Of a DNA stretch of 64,000 nt, positions 18,523-27,763 are shown piece after piece. Under the pieces are notes generated by a model. The model saw only the letters and a list, made by a program, of their open reading frames with translations, searched no databases and was not told the origin of the DNA. The DNA comes from Rhodospirillales bacterium. GTDB taxonomy: Bacteria; Pseudomonadota; Alphaproteobacteria; BOG-932; Roseiterribacteraceae. The stretch covers positions 31,684 through 95,683 of the forward strand of contig JAQGIE010000045.1 of NCBI GenBank assembly GCA_028291365.1. Direction: 5' to 3'. The stretch's first letter is position 1, and every line of letters starts with the position of its first letter. Position numbers and translations under genes: made by a program.

Positions 18523-21500
18523 ATGATCAAGACCGCGTGTGCCGCGCTGGCACTGCTCTCGCTGGTGTCGGCTGAAGCCGCCGCCGAAACCCAAATCACG
18601 TCGACGCAATCGACTCCGATCGCGACGTCGACCGCCAATAACGGCTTGCCCGACGACATCCGGGTGACCAGTACGGGCGTGCTGCAGACGGGCGGGCCGA
18701 CCACGGCCGCGACGCTCAACAGCAGCAACCTCATCACCAACGAAGGCACGATCAAGATCCTCGACAGCAACGATTCCGTCGGCGTCGCGGTGCGCGGCGG
18801 CAACACCGGCAGCGTCAACAACAACGGCTCGATCGTGATCAGCGAGACGACGCCGGCAACGACGATCCCGCTGACAGTGGAGGGCAACCGCTACGGCATC
18901 CAGGTGACCGGGCCGCAACCCTTCTTCGGCTCGATCGTCCAGGGCACCGGGTCGATCCAGGTGCTGGGCAACAACTCGGCCGGCGTCACGCTCGACACGC
19001 GGCTCGAAGGCTTCATCGCGCTGGGCGGTTCGACCGCCATCACCGGTGACAATTCCGCCGGCCTGCGCACGCGCGGCGTCGTGGTCGGCGACGTCACCAT
19101 CGGCGGCACCGTTACCGCGATCGGCGTCAACACATCGGCGGCGTCGTTCGAACAGTCGATCCTGGGCCGCCTGACGATCCAGAACGCGATGACGGCGACC
19201 GGCTATTTGAACCCGGTGCGCACGACCGATCCCACCGCGTTCGCCGCGCTCGGCCCCAACGACATGCTGCAAGGCGGCCCGGTGGTTCGCGTCGCCGGCG
19301 ATGTCGGCAACGGCGTCATCGTCGACACGGCCGGCACGCTGACCAGCTCGGGCTCGGCGCCGGCGCTGTTGATCGGCGGCACGGCCAACTCGCATCTCGG
19401 CATTGCCGGCACCGATGTCGACAACGCCGCTTTGTTGCTGCGCGGCACGCTCGCCGCCGACGGCGTCTACAACAACATCACCGCGACGACGCTGCAGATC
19501 GGCGGCCAGGGCGGCACCGTCACGCTCGACGGCGGCATCCGCAACACCGGCCAGATCAACGCCAACGCGTTCGCGGCCGGATCGACCGCGGTTCGCGCTG
19601 CTGCCGGTGCGGTCATTCCGACGCTGCGCAACGAAGGCGTCATCCAGGCGACCGCGACCGCGGAATCGCCGATCACCGTAAACGCGGTGCGCATCGAGAA
19701 GGGGGCGACGCTCAATTCGATCGCCAACTCAGGCACGATCAGCGCGACGATCACGGGTTCGAACGGCACGCATACACCGGTCGCCGGCAATGCGACGGTG
19801 ATTCAGGATCTGTCGGGCACGCTGACCTCGATCTCCAACCAGGGCCAGATCCTGGCGACGCTCAATCCGGGCACGGCGGGCGAGGCGACCGCAGGCAGCA
19901 AGATCGCGATCGACGTCCGTGCCAATACCAGCGGCGTCAACTTCACCCAGACCACGATCGCAGGCGGAACGGTGACGCCGAACGTCGTCGGCGACATGCT
20001 GTTCGGTTCGGGCAACGATCAGCTCAACCTGCTGGGCGGCACGCTCAAAGGCGCGGTTGCGTTCGGCGGCGGCAATGACTCGCTGAAACTCGACAATGGC
20101 GCGACATTGACCGGTGCGATCACCGACCCGAACGGTCGCGTCACGGTCGGCATCGCCAACGGCAAGCTGGTGCAGACCGGCTTTGGCCAGTTGAACGTGG
20201 CGGGGCTGAATATCGGTGCCAGCGGCCAGATCGTTCTGCCGTTCGATCCCGCGACCGGCCGCGTCGGCACGATCGCGGCGAGCGGCGGCGTCAATCTGGT
20301 GCAGGGTTCGAAGCTTGGCCTCGACATTCAGTCGAAACTGACGGCGCCGATCGCGCTCACGCTGATCACGGCACCGTCGGCGCAGTTCACCAGCCAGATC
20401 ACGCTGGGCGACGTGCCGTATTTCTACAACGCGACGCTGGTGCAGAGCGCCGCCAACGGTACGATCGGCGTGCAGGTTCGCCAACGCACCGCTGCCGAAG
20501 CCGGCATTACGGTCGGCGCGAACGCCTATAACGCGATCTTCCAGCAGAACGACAAGGACGTGCAGATCGGCCAGGCCTTCTCCCGCGCGGTCGACCAGGC
20601 GAGCTTCAAGCAGCTCTATGAACGCATGCTTCCGTCCTATGCCGGCGGTCAGTTCTATACGCTGAGCCAGGGCGTCGACGCGCTGGTGCGGGCGCAGGGC
20701 GACGACGCGGTGAGTGTGCGCCCGACGACGCGCAACGGTTTCTGGGTCCAGCCGTTCGGCTATGGCGCGTCGCGTGACCGCGATCAGGCGCCGGGTTTCC
20801 TCGGCGGCGGCTACGGTCTCGCGATCGGTTGGGAAAAGCCCAACACATCGGTCGGCACGTACGGCGTCTCGTTGTCGACGCTACGCACCTGGGTCGACGA
20901 CAAGGATACCGATCCCAACGATCGCACCGTGTCGAACTCCTACCTGCTGGGCGCGTACTGGCAGGTAAGCGGCAGCGGCATCAACCTCTCGGCCAGCGTC
21001 AATGGCGGTTACGTGAACTCGGGCAGCACGCGCCAGATCAGCTCGACCGACAGCAACGACGTCGCGTTCACGCGCAACGCGGAAGCGCGCTGGGGCGGCC
21101 TGCTGGGCAGCGCGCACGCCAGCGCGTCGTACCAGGCCGATCTGTTCGGCACCGTCTATGCGCGCCCCAAAGTCACCGCGACGTACCTCATCCTGCAGGA
21201 AAACGCGCACGCCGAAAGCGGCGGCGGCGACGGTTTCGATCTGCAGGTCGGCAGCCGCAACTCGACCCAGGGATCGGTCGAAGGCTCGGTGGCGTTCGGC
21301 GCGGCGCTGGGCAGCGGTGCATTCAAATGGCGTCCGGAAATCGAAGTCGGCTATCGCCAGCTGTTCGGCAACGGGGCGGCTTCGACCACGGCGCAATTCC
21401 TCAGCGGCGGCCCCAGCTTTACGCTCGACCCGCAGAAGCTGCAGGGCGGCGCCCCGCTGGCACGCATCGCGCTGCGTGGCGGCGATCGCGTTGCCGATGT

Positions 21501-21579
21501 CGGATTCGAGCTGGGTGGCGAAGACCGCAGCGGCTACCGCGCCTATGACGGCCGCTTCGTCGCCCGGTTGCGCTTCTGA
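18523..21579 (+). CDS. Autotransporter (type Va secretion) outer-membrane protein
   Basis: About 1018 residues from ATG 18523, whose product begins with a clean signal peptide (MIKTACAALALLSLVSAEAAA). A GTG at 18460 would add 21 residues, as in autotransporters with extended signals. The passenger, about 22-735, is built of short beta-helix turns rich in Gly, Thr, Asn and Ile (NEGTIKILDS, NNGSIVIS, VDTAGTLTSSG). From about 735 comes the 12-strand translocator barrel (FWVQPFGYG, ending FVARLRF with the terminal aromatic). Surface display is expected; adhesion is a guess. The passenger has no catalytic motif that I can see. Confidence 0.88.
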   Translation: MIKTACAALALLSLVSAEAAAETQITSTQSTPIATSTANNGLPDDIRVTSTGVLQTGGPTTAATLNSSNLITNEGTIKILDSNDSVGVAVRGGNTGSVNNNGSIVISETTPATTIPLTVEGNRYGIQVTGPQPFFGSIVQGTGSIQVLGNNSAGVTLDTRLEGFIALGGSTAITGDNSAGLRTRGVVVGDVTIGGTVTAIGVNTSAASFEQSILGRLTIQNAMTATGYLNPVRTTDPTAFAALGPNDMLQGGPVVRVAGDVGNGVIVDTAGTLTSSGSAPALLIGGTANSHLGIAGTDVDNAALLLRGTLAADGVYNNITATTLQIGGQGGTVTLDGGIRNTGQINANAFAAGSTAVRAAAGAVIPTLRNEGVIQATATAESPITVNAVRIEKGATLNSIANSGTISATITGSNGTHTPVAGNATVIQDLSGTLTSISNQGQILATLNPGTAGEATAGSKIAIDVRANTSGVNFTQTTIAGGTVTPNVVGDMLFGSGNDQLNLLGGTLKGAVAFGGGNDSLKLDNGATLTGAITDPNGRVTVGIANGKLVQTGFGQLNVAGLNIGASGQIVLPFDPATGRVGTIAASGGVNLVQGSKLGLDIQSKLTAPIALTLITAPSAQFTSQITLGDVPYFYNATLVQSAANGTIGVQVRQRTAAEAGITVGANAYNAIFQQNDKDVQIGQAFSRAVDQASFKQLYERMLPSYAGGQFYTLSQGVDALVRAQGDDAVSVRPTTRNGFWVQPFGYGASRDRDQAPGFLGGGYGLAIGWEKPNTSVGTYGVSLSTLRTWVDDKDTDPNDRTVSNSYLLGAYWQVSGSGINLSASVNGGYVNSGSTRQISSTDSNDVAFTRNAEARWGGLLGSAHASASYQADLFGTVYARPKVTATYLILQENAHAESGGGDGFDLQVGSRNSTQGSVEGSVAFGAALGSGAFKWRPEIEVGYRQLFGNGAASTTAQFLSGGPSFTLDPQKLQGGAPLARIALRGGDRVADVGFELGGEDRSGYRAYDGRFVARLRF

Positions 21580-21670
21580 AGGGGGCGCGTCCGGAGGCTG
21601 CCGGGCAGGAGACTAGGCAGGCGGGCGATTTTGCGTTCCATTGTTGGAATCCAATCAACAGGGGATCCGC

Positions 21671-21985
21671 ATGTTGAAGCCCAAGCTGCTGCTGCTCGTC
21701 GCTGCTCTGACCGTCCCCGCGCTGTCCGCGACCGCGCAGACCGCCGCGAGCACGACCCCCGTTGCGACGCAATCCGCTGCCGACAAGGCGGGCGCCGGCG
21801 CGACGCCCCCCGCTGCATTTTTGCGCACGGCGGAGAAGCGCGGCTATAGCGACATCAAGCTGACCGCCGACAAGGCACGCGGCGGCTGGACCGGCGCCGC
21901 GACCAAGGGCGGCAAGCAGGTGCGGCTGCACCTCGCGCCCAACGGAAATACGCGCGAATTGCGGGCGCCCAAGAAGACGAGCTGA
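21671..21985 (+). CDS. Small exported protein, PepSY-like
   Basis: About 104 residues from ATG 21671 (GGGGATCC leader). The signal peptide is MLKPKLLLLVAALTVPALSATAQ. A Thr/Ala-rich linker follows, then a compact domain (GYSDIKLTADKARGGWTGAA, TKGGKQVRLHLAPNGN) with the alternating pattern of PepSY-like periplasmic domains. It has no cysteines. It follows the autotransporter by about 90 bases but probably has its own transcript. Function unknown. Confidence 0.65.
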   Translation: MLKPKLLLLVAALTVPALSATAQTAASTTPVATQSAADKAGAGATPPAAFLRTAEKRGYSDIKLTADKARGGWTGAATKGGKQVRLHLAPNGNTRELRAPKKTS

Positions 21986-22048
21986 ACGCGTTCGCCGTTT
22001 GTCGAAGCGAGCGTCAGCTGCGCCGCTTCGACAACGTGCCCGGCGCCG

Positions 22049-22219
22049 TCAGATCGGATCGTCGGTTTTGGATGACGATGGCGGCGGCCCGCGGTGCAGC
22101 GTGCCGCCGTCTTTCTGATAGTCGCGCGCGGTCTTCCCGCGCGGCGGCTCGCGCATGCTGAAATAGGCGACCGCGAAAACCACGACCAATCCCACGACGA
22201 CCCAACCAAACGTACCCAT
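22049..22219 (-). CDS. Small single-pass membrane protein, 56 aa
   Basis: Starts MGTFGWVVVGLVVVFAVAYF, one N-terminal membrane helix, then a basic and Pro/Ser-rich cytoplasmic or periplasmic tail (REPPRGKTARDYQKDGGTLH). An ATG five codons upstream is possible. Such short membrane proteins are often missed. The coding bias and the clean hydrophobic segment support it. Function unknown. Confidence 0.5.
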   Translation of the reverse strand: MGTFGWVVVGLVVVFAVAYFSMREPPRGKTARDYQKDGGTLHRGPPPSSSKTDDPI

Positions 22220-22314
22220 TCGCGCCTCCCGCAAATCACCTCATGCCCGGCTCGTGCCGCAGAGACAAGGTCGCTCGGGACGGGCCGGGTCGCTCCGAAA
22301 AACGATGATGAAGC

Positions 22315-23211
22315 TCACGCCGCCGCGGCGGAGCCGTTCGCGCCGGCGATTTCGGCTTCGAGGAAGGCCCGCAGCGCGACGATAGCGGGCTCGTTGCGGC
22401 GCTCGGGTGCGTGCACGAACCAATACGCCATGTCGCTCTCGATGGTGATGTCGAACGGCCGGATCAACCGCCCGTCCGACAATTCGCAGCGGAACAGAAT
22501 CGGGTTGAGCAGCGCCACGCCCTGGCCCGCCATCGCCGCGGTGGCGAGGTGGGACTGGGTGAAATAGTCGGTCGGCACATAGCGCGGCTCGCAGCCCGCC
22601 ATGCCCGCCGCACGGAACCACGGCACCCAGCATTCTTCGTCGCGGAACAGCTCGTAGTTGAGCAGGTCGGACGGCTCGTTCAACGGGCCGGCGCGCGCCA
22701 GCAGCGCCGGCGACAGCATCGGCGTGTGCAGCGCCGGAATCAGCTTGGTCGCTTCGACGCCGGCCCAGCCGCCGCGGCCGCCGCGCAGCGCCAGGTCGGC
22801 GGCGTCGGCGCCGCGCAGATCGCGCAGCTGCGGCGTCGATTCGAGCGAGATCAACACGGTCGGATGCTGGTTGCGAAAGGCGGGCAGGCGATTCACCAGC
22901 CAGTCGGCCAAGGTTTGCGTCGCGCTGATACGCAGGGTGGTGGCTTCCTGCAGCTCCTGCAGCCCCTCGTAGAGCTGGTCGAAGGCGCGCTGGGTGCGCT
23001 GCGCCAGCCGTGCGCCCGACGCGGTCAAGGCCAGGCGCGATCCGTCGCGGGCAAACAAACGGACGCCAAGCCGCTCCTCCAGCTGCCGGATCTGCCAGCT
23101 CACCGCCGCCTGCGTCATGCCGAGTTCATCGGCGGCGCGGGTGAAATTCATGGCGCGCGAGGCCGCGTCGAACGCGCGAAGCGAGGAGAGAGCCGGGAGT
23201 TTGAGCCGCAT
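22315..23211 (-). CDS. LysR-type regulator, GcvA-like (copy 1)
   Basis: A 298-residue LysR regulator starting MRLKLPALSSLRAF. The N-terminal winged helix (ASRAMNFTRAADELGMTQAA) recognises DNA, and the rest is the two-lobed effector-binding domain (LRISATQTLADWLVNRLPAF). The N-terminus resembles GcvA/AmpR-type regulators. It is about 85% identical to the next LysR at 23595, so the two are recent tandem paralogues. It diverges from a 60-residue ORF at 23378, the likely target by LysR convention. The C-terminus ends in a run of alanines. The effector is unknown. Confidence 0.9.
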   Translation of the reverse strand: MRLKLPALSSLRAFDAASRAMNFTRAADELGMTQAAVSWQIRQLEERLGVRLFARDGSRLALTASGARLAQRTQRAFDQLYEGLQELQEATTLRISATQTLADWLVNRLPAFRNQHPTVLISLESTPQLRDLRGADAADLALRGGRGGWAGVEATKLIPALHTPMLSPALLARAGPLNEPSDLLNYELFRDEECWVPWFRAAGMAGCEPRYVPTDYFTQSHLATAAMAGQGVALLNPILFRCELSDGRLIRPFDITIESDMAYWFVHAPERRNEPAIVALRAFLEAEIAGANGSAAAA

Positions 23212-23377
23212 TGGAACCATTCTAGCGCGCGCCGGAGCGATCGACAGTTCCGCTTGGTGCGCACCCGATGGCACCACCGCCTGCCAACCAAGGTGGGCTT
23301 ATGGGGACCAGCAGGAACTCTCGATTCCGCTTCGCCGTCTGCGGGGCCACTTTCACGGACAGCGAAGGAGATGCGTC

Positions 23378-23560
23378 ATGCGCCAACCCACCGACATCGT
23401 ACCAATCATCCTGCCCGGCCTGTTCAACCGCCCCGAGGCCGAACCCCCCTGCCAGCCGCAGCAGCGCCGGGACGCCATCCCGCACCGCGCGCCGCGCCCG
23501 GGCTGGCGCGCGCTCGAGACGGTCTTCGCCGCCACACGCGTTCGCAGCCACTGGGGCTGA
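23378..23560 (+). CDS. Small hypothetical protein, 60 aa, divergent from LysR copy 1
   Basis: A 60-residue protein, MRQPTDIVPIILPGLFNRPE..., ending TRVRSHWG. AAGGAG lies seven bases before ATG. It is divergently transcribed from LysR copy 1 across a 166-bp promoter region, the usual arrangement for a LysR target. The sequence is Pro/Arg-rich with one Cys and no membrane helix. I do not recognise it. The matching position upstream of LysR copy 2 retains a similar promoter sequence but no equivalent ORF. Confidence 0.6.
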   Translation: MRQPTDIVPIILPGLFNRPEAEPPCQPQQRRDAIPHRAPRPGWRALETVFAATRVRSHWG

Positions 23561-23594
23561 GCGGCATGGAGCCTGGCAGGACGATGGGTGAGGC

Positions 23595-24491
23595 TTACGC
23601 CGCGGCGGCGGAGCGGTTCGCGTCGGCGATCTCGGCTTCGAGGAAGGCGCGCAGCGCCACGATGGCGGGGTCGTTGCGCCGCTCGGGCGCGTGCACGAAC
23701 CAGTAGCCGAGCTCATTTTCGATGGTGAGATCGAACGGCTGGATCAGGCGCCCGTCCAGCAACTCGTAGCGGAACAGGATCGGGTTCAGCAACGCCACGC
23801 CCTGGCCGGCCATCGCCGACGTGGCGAGATGCGACTGGGTCAGATAATCGGTCGGCGCGTAGCGCGGCTTGCAGCCCGCCATGCCGGCATCCCGGAACCA
23901 GTGGACCCAGCATTCCTCGTTGCGGAACAGCTCGTACTTGAGCAGGTCGCGCGGCTCGTTGAGGGGACCGACGCGCGCCAAAAGCGCAGGCGACAGCATC
24001 GGCGTGTGCAGCGCCGGAATCAGTTTGGTTGCTTCGACGCCGGCCCAGCCGCCGCGTCCGCCGCGCAACGCCAGGTCGGCTGCGTCGGCGCCGCGCAGGT
24101 CGCGCAGTTGGGGTGTCGATTCGAGTGAGATGGCGACGCTCGGATGCAGCGCGCGGAAGGCGGGCAGGCGATTGACCAGCCAGTCGGCCAGCGTCTGTGT
24201 CGCCGTGATGCGCAGCGTGGCGCCTTTTTCGAGTTCCTGCAGCCCTTCATAGAGAAGATCGAAGGCGCGCTGCGTGCGCTGCGCCAGCCGTTCGCCCGAC
24301 GCGGTCAGCGCCAGCCGCGATCCGTCACGGGCAAACAGACGAACGCCAAGCCGTTCCTCCAGCTGTCGGATCTGCCAGCTCACGGCCGCCTGCGTCATGC
24401 CCAATTCGTCGGCAGCGCGCGTGAAGTTCATTGCGCGCGACGCCGCCTCGAACGCACGCAGGGAGGACAGCGCCGGGAGTTTGAGCCGCAT
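23595..24491 (-). CDS. LysR-type regulator, GcvA-like (copy 2)
   Basis: A 298-residue LysR regulator aligning end to end with copy 1, with an identical winged-helix segment (FTRAADELGMTQAAVSWQIR) and scattered substitutions in the effector domain (for example ALHPSVAISLES against NQHPTVLISLES). The recognition helix is unchanged, so both copies should bind the same DNA sites. Differences in the ligand-binding domain could let them sense different effectors. Its divergent neighbour is the Ada-AlkA gene, about 300 bases away. Confidence 0.9.
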   Translation of the reverse strand: MRLKLPALSSLRAFEAASRAMNFTRAADELGMTQAAVSWQIRQLEERLGVRLFARDGSRLALTASGERLAQRTQRAFDLLYEGLQELEKGATLRITATQTLADWLVNRLPAFRALHPSVAISLESTPQLRDLRGADAADLALRGGRGGWAGVEATKLIPALHTPMLSPALLARVGPLNEPRDLLKYELFRNEECWVHWFRDAGMAGCKPRYAPTDYLTQSHLATSAMAGQGVALLNPILFRYELLDGRLIQPFDLTIENELGYWFVHAPERRNDPAIVALRAFLEAEIADANRSAAAA

Positions 24492-24796
24492 TTGAACCAG
24501 TCTAACGCGCCCCGGACGGCTCAATAGGACCGCTTTTTTACAGCTCGGAGCACCAGAGGTGCCGAAAGGCCAGCTTATGCGCGGGATCAGGAAGTCTCAA
24601 TTCGGACTCGCTGCCTTCGGTCGCACCCTCTGCGGCGACAGGGAATGACCGGTGTGGTGCGCGGAGGAGTCAGTTTAACCCCCGTCCGCGTGTGCACGGC
24701 ACATCACGCATCAATGTGCATGTCGGGATGCTGCGTCGAGTCCGTACCTGTCCAAGCTTGAATTTTGTCCATGTCCGAAAATCGCGAGCACAACTG
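24492..24796. other. Divergent gap holding a duplicated promoter segment
   Basis: 305 bases between LysR copy 2 and the ada-alkA gene. The stretch from about 24572 (CTTATGCGCGGGATCAGGAA) to 24648 resembles 23296-23372 upstream of LysR copy 1 (CTTATGGGGACCAGCAGGAA), so the duplication included the control region. The small ORF present at the first copy is absent here. Confidence 0.55.
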
Positions 24797-26335
24797 ATGG
24801 AAACATGCGATCTCCCGCCAATGGACCTGCTCGACCGTGAAGCGTGCTACCGCGCGATTCAGACCCGCGACGTGCGGTTCGACGGCCGTCTTTTTGTCGG
24901 CGTGACCACGACCGGGATTTATTGCCGGCCGGTCTGTCCGGCGCGCACGCCAAAATTGGGGAATTGCACCTTCCACGCCTCCGCCGCGTCGGCACAGGCC
25001 GGCGGCTTCCGCCCGTGTCTGCGTTGCCGTCCTGAAACGGCACCCGACCTTGCCTCGTGGCGCGGCACGTCGAACTCGGTGTCGCGTGCGCTGGCCTTGA
25101 TCGCCGACGGCGCGCTCGACGGCGACGATAACGGCGTGGACGCGCTGGCCAGTCGTCTCGGCCTCGGCGAGCGCCAATTGCGCCGCCTGTTCCAGCAGCA
25201 TCTCGGCGCATCGCCGGTCGCGGTGGCGCAGACGCGCCGCGTGCTGTTCGCCAAGCAGCTGATCCAGGAAACGCGGTTGCCGATGGCGGAGGTCGCGCTC
25301 GCTTCGGGCTTCGGCAGCGTGCGTCGCTTCAACGAAACCTTCCAGACGCTGTTCCGACGTCCGCCGAGCGCGCTGCGCCGCAGTCATACGTCAAAACAGC
25401 CGGCTGCCGAGCAACCGTCGAACGATCGCGACGGCGTCACGCTGCGGCTGCGCTATCGTCCGCCGTATGATTGGGAGTCGATGCTCGACTTCCTCGGCCG
25501 TCGCGCCATCGACGGCATCGAGCAGGCGACGCACGAGCGCTATCGCCGCACCGTCCAGCATGACGGCAAGACCGGTACGGTCGATGTCGCGCACGAGCCC
25601 GCGCATGAGAGCCTGCGGGTGAAGATCCGCTTTCCCGACGTGCGCGCGCTGCCGGCGATCGTCGCGCGGGTGAAACGCGTGTTCGACGTCGATGCCGACA
25701 TCGCGACCATCTGCGAGCATCTTGCCCGCGATCCGATGCTCGCCAAGCTGGTGGCGCAGCGCCCCGGCCTGCGCGCGCCGGGGGCGTGGGACGGGTTCGA
25801 ACTCGCCGTGCGCGCGGTGCTGGCGCAGCAGGTCACCGGGCTCGCGGCGCGTCAGCTCGCGGGCAAGCTCGTCGCCGTAGCCGGCCACGCGCTGCCCGAT
25901 GGCGGCCTTGATGGCGGCGACAGGCTGCTACGCGTCTTCCCGACGCCGGCACAGCTTGCGGCGGCCGATCTGTCGGCGCTGGGCCTGCCGGCGGCGCAGC
26001 GCGAGACGCTGAAGTCGCTGGCCGAAACCGCGCTGGCCGATCCGAATCTGTTCCATCGCGTCGGCAGCCTCGAAGAGGCGGTCGAACGGTTGAGCGCGAT
26101 CCCCGGCATGGGCAATGGGACCGCGCAGTACATTGCGCTGCGTGCGCTGGCCGAAACCGACGCGTTCCCTGCCGGCGACGTCGGTCTGCTGCGCAGTGCG
26201 GGCGTCGACACGATCGAACGCCCGACAGCGTCGGACCTGCTGCGACGCGCCGAGCCCTGGCGTCCGTGGCGTGCCTACGCGGCGCAGCATCTTTGGGCGG
26301 CCGATCAAGGATTGAGCCAGGCCACGCATGGCTGA
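24797..26335 (+). CDS. alkA: AdaA-AlkA fusion: methyl-phosphotriester sensor/activator plus 3-methyladenine glycosylase II
   Basis: About 512 residues in three parts. The N-terminal Ada zinc domain (FVGVTTTGIYCRPVCPAR... FRPCLRCRPE) has four cysteines, the first of which accepts methyl groups from DNA phosphotriesters. An AraC-type helix-turn-helix region follows (LASRLGLGERQLRRLFQQHL). The C-terminal AlkA domain has a helix-hairpin-helix (LSAIPGMGNGTAQYIALRAL) and the catalytic Asp in FPAGDVGLLRS. It detects alkylation damage, activates repair genes and excises alkylated bases. A longer frame starts at 24692, but homology begins near MDLLDREACYRAI. The stop overlaps ogt by eight bases, so the two are co-transcribed. 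Confidence 0.92.
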   Translation: METCDLPPMDLLDREACYRAIQTRDVRFDGRLFVGVTTTGIYCRPVCPARTPKLGNCTFHASAASAQAGGFRPCLRCRPETAPDLASWRGTSNSVSRALALIADGALDGDDNGVDALASRLGLGERQLRRLFQQHLGASPVAVAQTRRVLFAKQLIQETRLPMAEVALASGFGSVRRFNETFQTLFRRPPSALRRSHTSKQPAAEQPSNDRDGVTLRLRYRPPYDWESMLDFLGRRAIDGIEQATHERYRRTVQHDGKTGTVDVAHEPAHESLRVKIRFPDVRALPAIVARVKRVFDVDADIATICEHLARDPMLAKLVAQRPGLRAPGAWDGFELAVRAVLAQQVTGLAARQLAGKLVAVAGHALPDGGLDGGDRLLRVFPTPAQLAAADLSALGLPAAQRETLKSLAETALADPNLFHRVGSLEEAVERLSAIPGMGNGTAQYIALRALAETDAFPAGDVGLLRSAGVDTIERPTASDLLRRAEPWRPWRAYAAQHLWAADQGLSQATHG

Positions 26336-26822
26336 GCGCGCCCGCCTTTTCCTCGATCGCATGGCGACGCCCATCGGTGAGCTGCTGTTGGTCGTGGACG
26401 AGGCGGACCAGCTTTGCGCCACCGACTGGGGCGAGAAAGAAATCCGGCTACGGACCCGATATCCGGCGCTGCAGGACCGGCGCAGCAAGGCGGCCGACGC
26501 GCTGCGCGCATATTTCGCCGGTGAGCTGGCGGCGATCGACAAGGTGCCGGTCGCGACCAGCGGCACCGAGTTCCAGGAATGCGTCTGGCACGTTTTGCGC
26601 GGCATTGCCTGCGGCACGGTTACGACCTATGCCGCGCTGGCGCAGCGCATCGGCCGTCCCACCGCGATTCGCGCCGTCGGTCTTGCCAATGGCAGCAACC
26701 CGATCAGCGTCGTCGTTCCGTGCCATCGCGTGATCGGATCGAACGGCACGCTGACCGGCTATGGCGGCGGGCTCGAGCGCAAGCGGTGGCTGCTCGCGCA
26801 CGAGCAAGTGACTCTGGCGTAG
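26328..26822 (+). CDS. ogt: Methylated-DNA--protein-cysteine methyltransferase
   Basis: A suicide enzyme of 164 residues that removes O6-alkyl groups from guanine. The acceptor is C132 in VVPCHRVIG. The DNA-binding wing GTVTTYAALAQRIGRP and the C-terminal GYGGGLERKRWLL are typical of Ogt/AdaB. It overlaps the end of the ada-alkA gene, forming an alkylation-repair operon in which the Ada activator and the O6-methyltransferase activities are separate proteins rather than one Ada polypeptide. Confidence 0.95.
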   Translation: MAERARLFLDRMATPIGELLLVVDEADQLCATDWGEKEIRLRTRYPALQDRRSKAADALRAYFAGELAAIDKVPVATSGTEFQECVWHVLRGIACGTVTTYAALAQRIGRPTAIRAVGLANGSNPISVVVPCHRVIGSNGTLTGYGGGLERKRWLLAHEQVTLA

Positions 26823-26833
26823 AGGGGCAGCCC

Positions 26834-27688
26834 ATGTCACCTGTTCTCAACCATGCCACTCTAAAAGGCCCGTCGATGAGTTCGAAGAACCCGACCTGCG
26901 CGCAGCTCTTCCACCGTCTGCATCACGACGGAATCCTGTTGCTCGCCAATGCCTGGGACGCGGGCAGCGCGCGCGTGATCGAGAGCGTCGGTGCCAAGGC
27001 GCTGGCGACGACCAGCGCCGGTGTCGCCTGGGCCCACGGCTATGCCGACGGGGACAAGCTGCCGCTGCGCCTGCTGGTGCAGACCGTGTCCAGCATCGCG
27101 CGCGTCACGCGCGTGCCGCTGTCGGTCGATTTCGAAGGCGGCTACAGCGACGACGCGAAGGCGGTCGGCGAGGGCGTCGCGTCGCTGATCGACGCGGGCG
27201 CGGTCGGGATCAACATCGAAGACGGCAAGGGCGAGGTCGACCTGCTGTGCCGCAAGATCGAAGCGGCAGGCGAGGCGGGCGCCCGGCTGGGCGTCGACCT
27301 GTTCATCAATGCCCGCACCGACGTCTATCTGAAGCGGCTGGTGGCGGACGACCGGCGCGTCGAGGAAACCATCCGCCGCGCCGGGCGCTATCGCGAAGCG
27401 GGTGCCAGCGGCATCTTTGCCGCCGGCGTGTCGAACCCGGACGAGATCACCAGGCTGGTGGCCGAGATTGAGCTGCCGCTCAACGTATTAGCCTGGGCCG
27501 GCTTGCCGTCGGCTTCGGCGCTGGAGCGGCTCGGCGTCCGCCGCTTGAGCGCGGGTTCATCGATTTCGGAATCCGCCTTCGGTCATGCCGCCCAGCTGGC
27601 ACGCGCTTTCCTCGACAGCGGCGATCCCGGCTCGGTGCTCGGCGGCGCGCTGGATTACGGCGCCCTGCAGGCGCTGGTGGCGCGCTGA
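26834..27688 (+). CDS. Isocitrate lyase/PEP mutase family protein
   Basis: A TIM-barrel enzyme of 284 residues from ATG 26834 (GAGGGG upstream; ATG 26876 is an alternative). Family signatures are LLANAWDAGSARVIE, LSVDFEGGYSDD with metal-binding acidic residues, GINIEDG and INARTDVYL. Members cleave or rearrange C-C or C-P bonds next to a carboxylate (2-methylisocitrate lyase, oxaloacetate decarboxylase, PEP mutase). The substrate cannot be told from sequence. It follows ogt by 11 bases and may be carried on the same transcript. A GGCCGGTTCCGGCC hairpin at 27707 follows. Confidence 0.85.
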   Translation: MSPVLNHATLKGPSMSSKNPTCAQLFHRLHHDGILLLANAWDAGSARVIESVGAKALATTSAGVAWAHGYADGDKLPLRLLVQTVSSIARVTRVPLSVDFEGGYSDDAKAVGEGVASLIDAGAVGINIEDGKGEVDLLCRKIEAAGEAGARLGVDLFINARTDVYLKRLVADDRRVEETIRRAGRYREAGASGIFAAGVSNPDEITRLVAEIELPLNVLAWAGLPSASALERLGVRRLSAGSSISESAFGHAAQLARAFLDSGDPGSVLGGALDYGALQALVAR

Positions 27689-27763
27689 TCTAGAATAATC
27701 AGCATTGGCCGGTTCCGGCCGGGGCATCATGATACCGGCGCTTCAACGCTCGTGGAGGATGCC

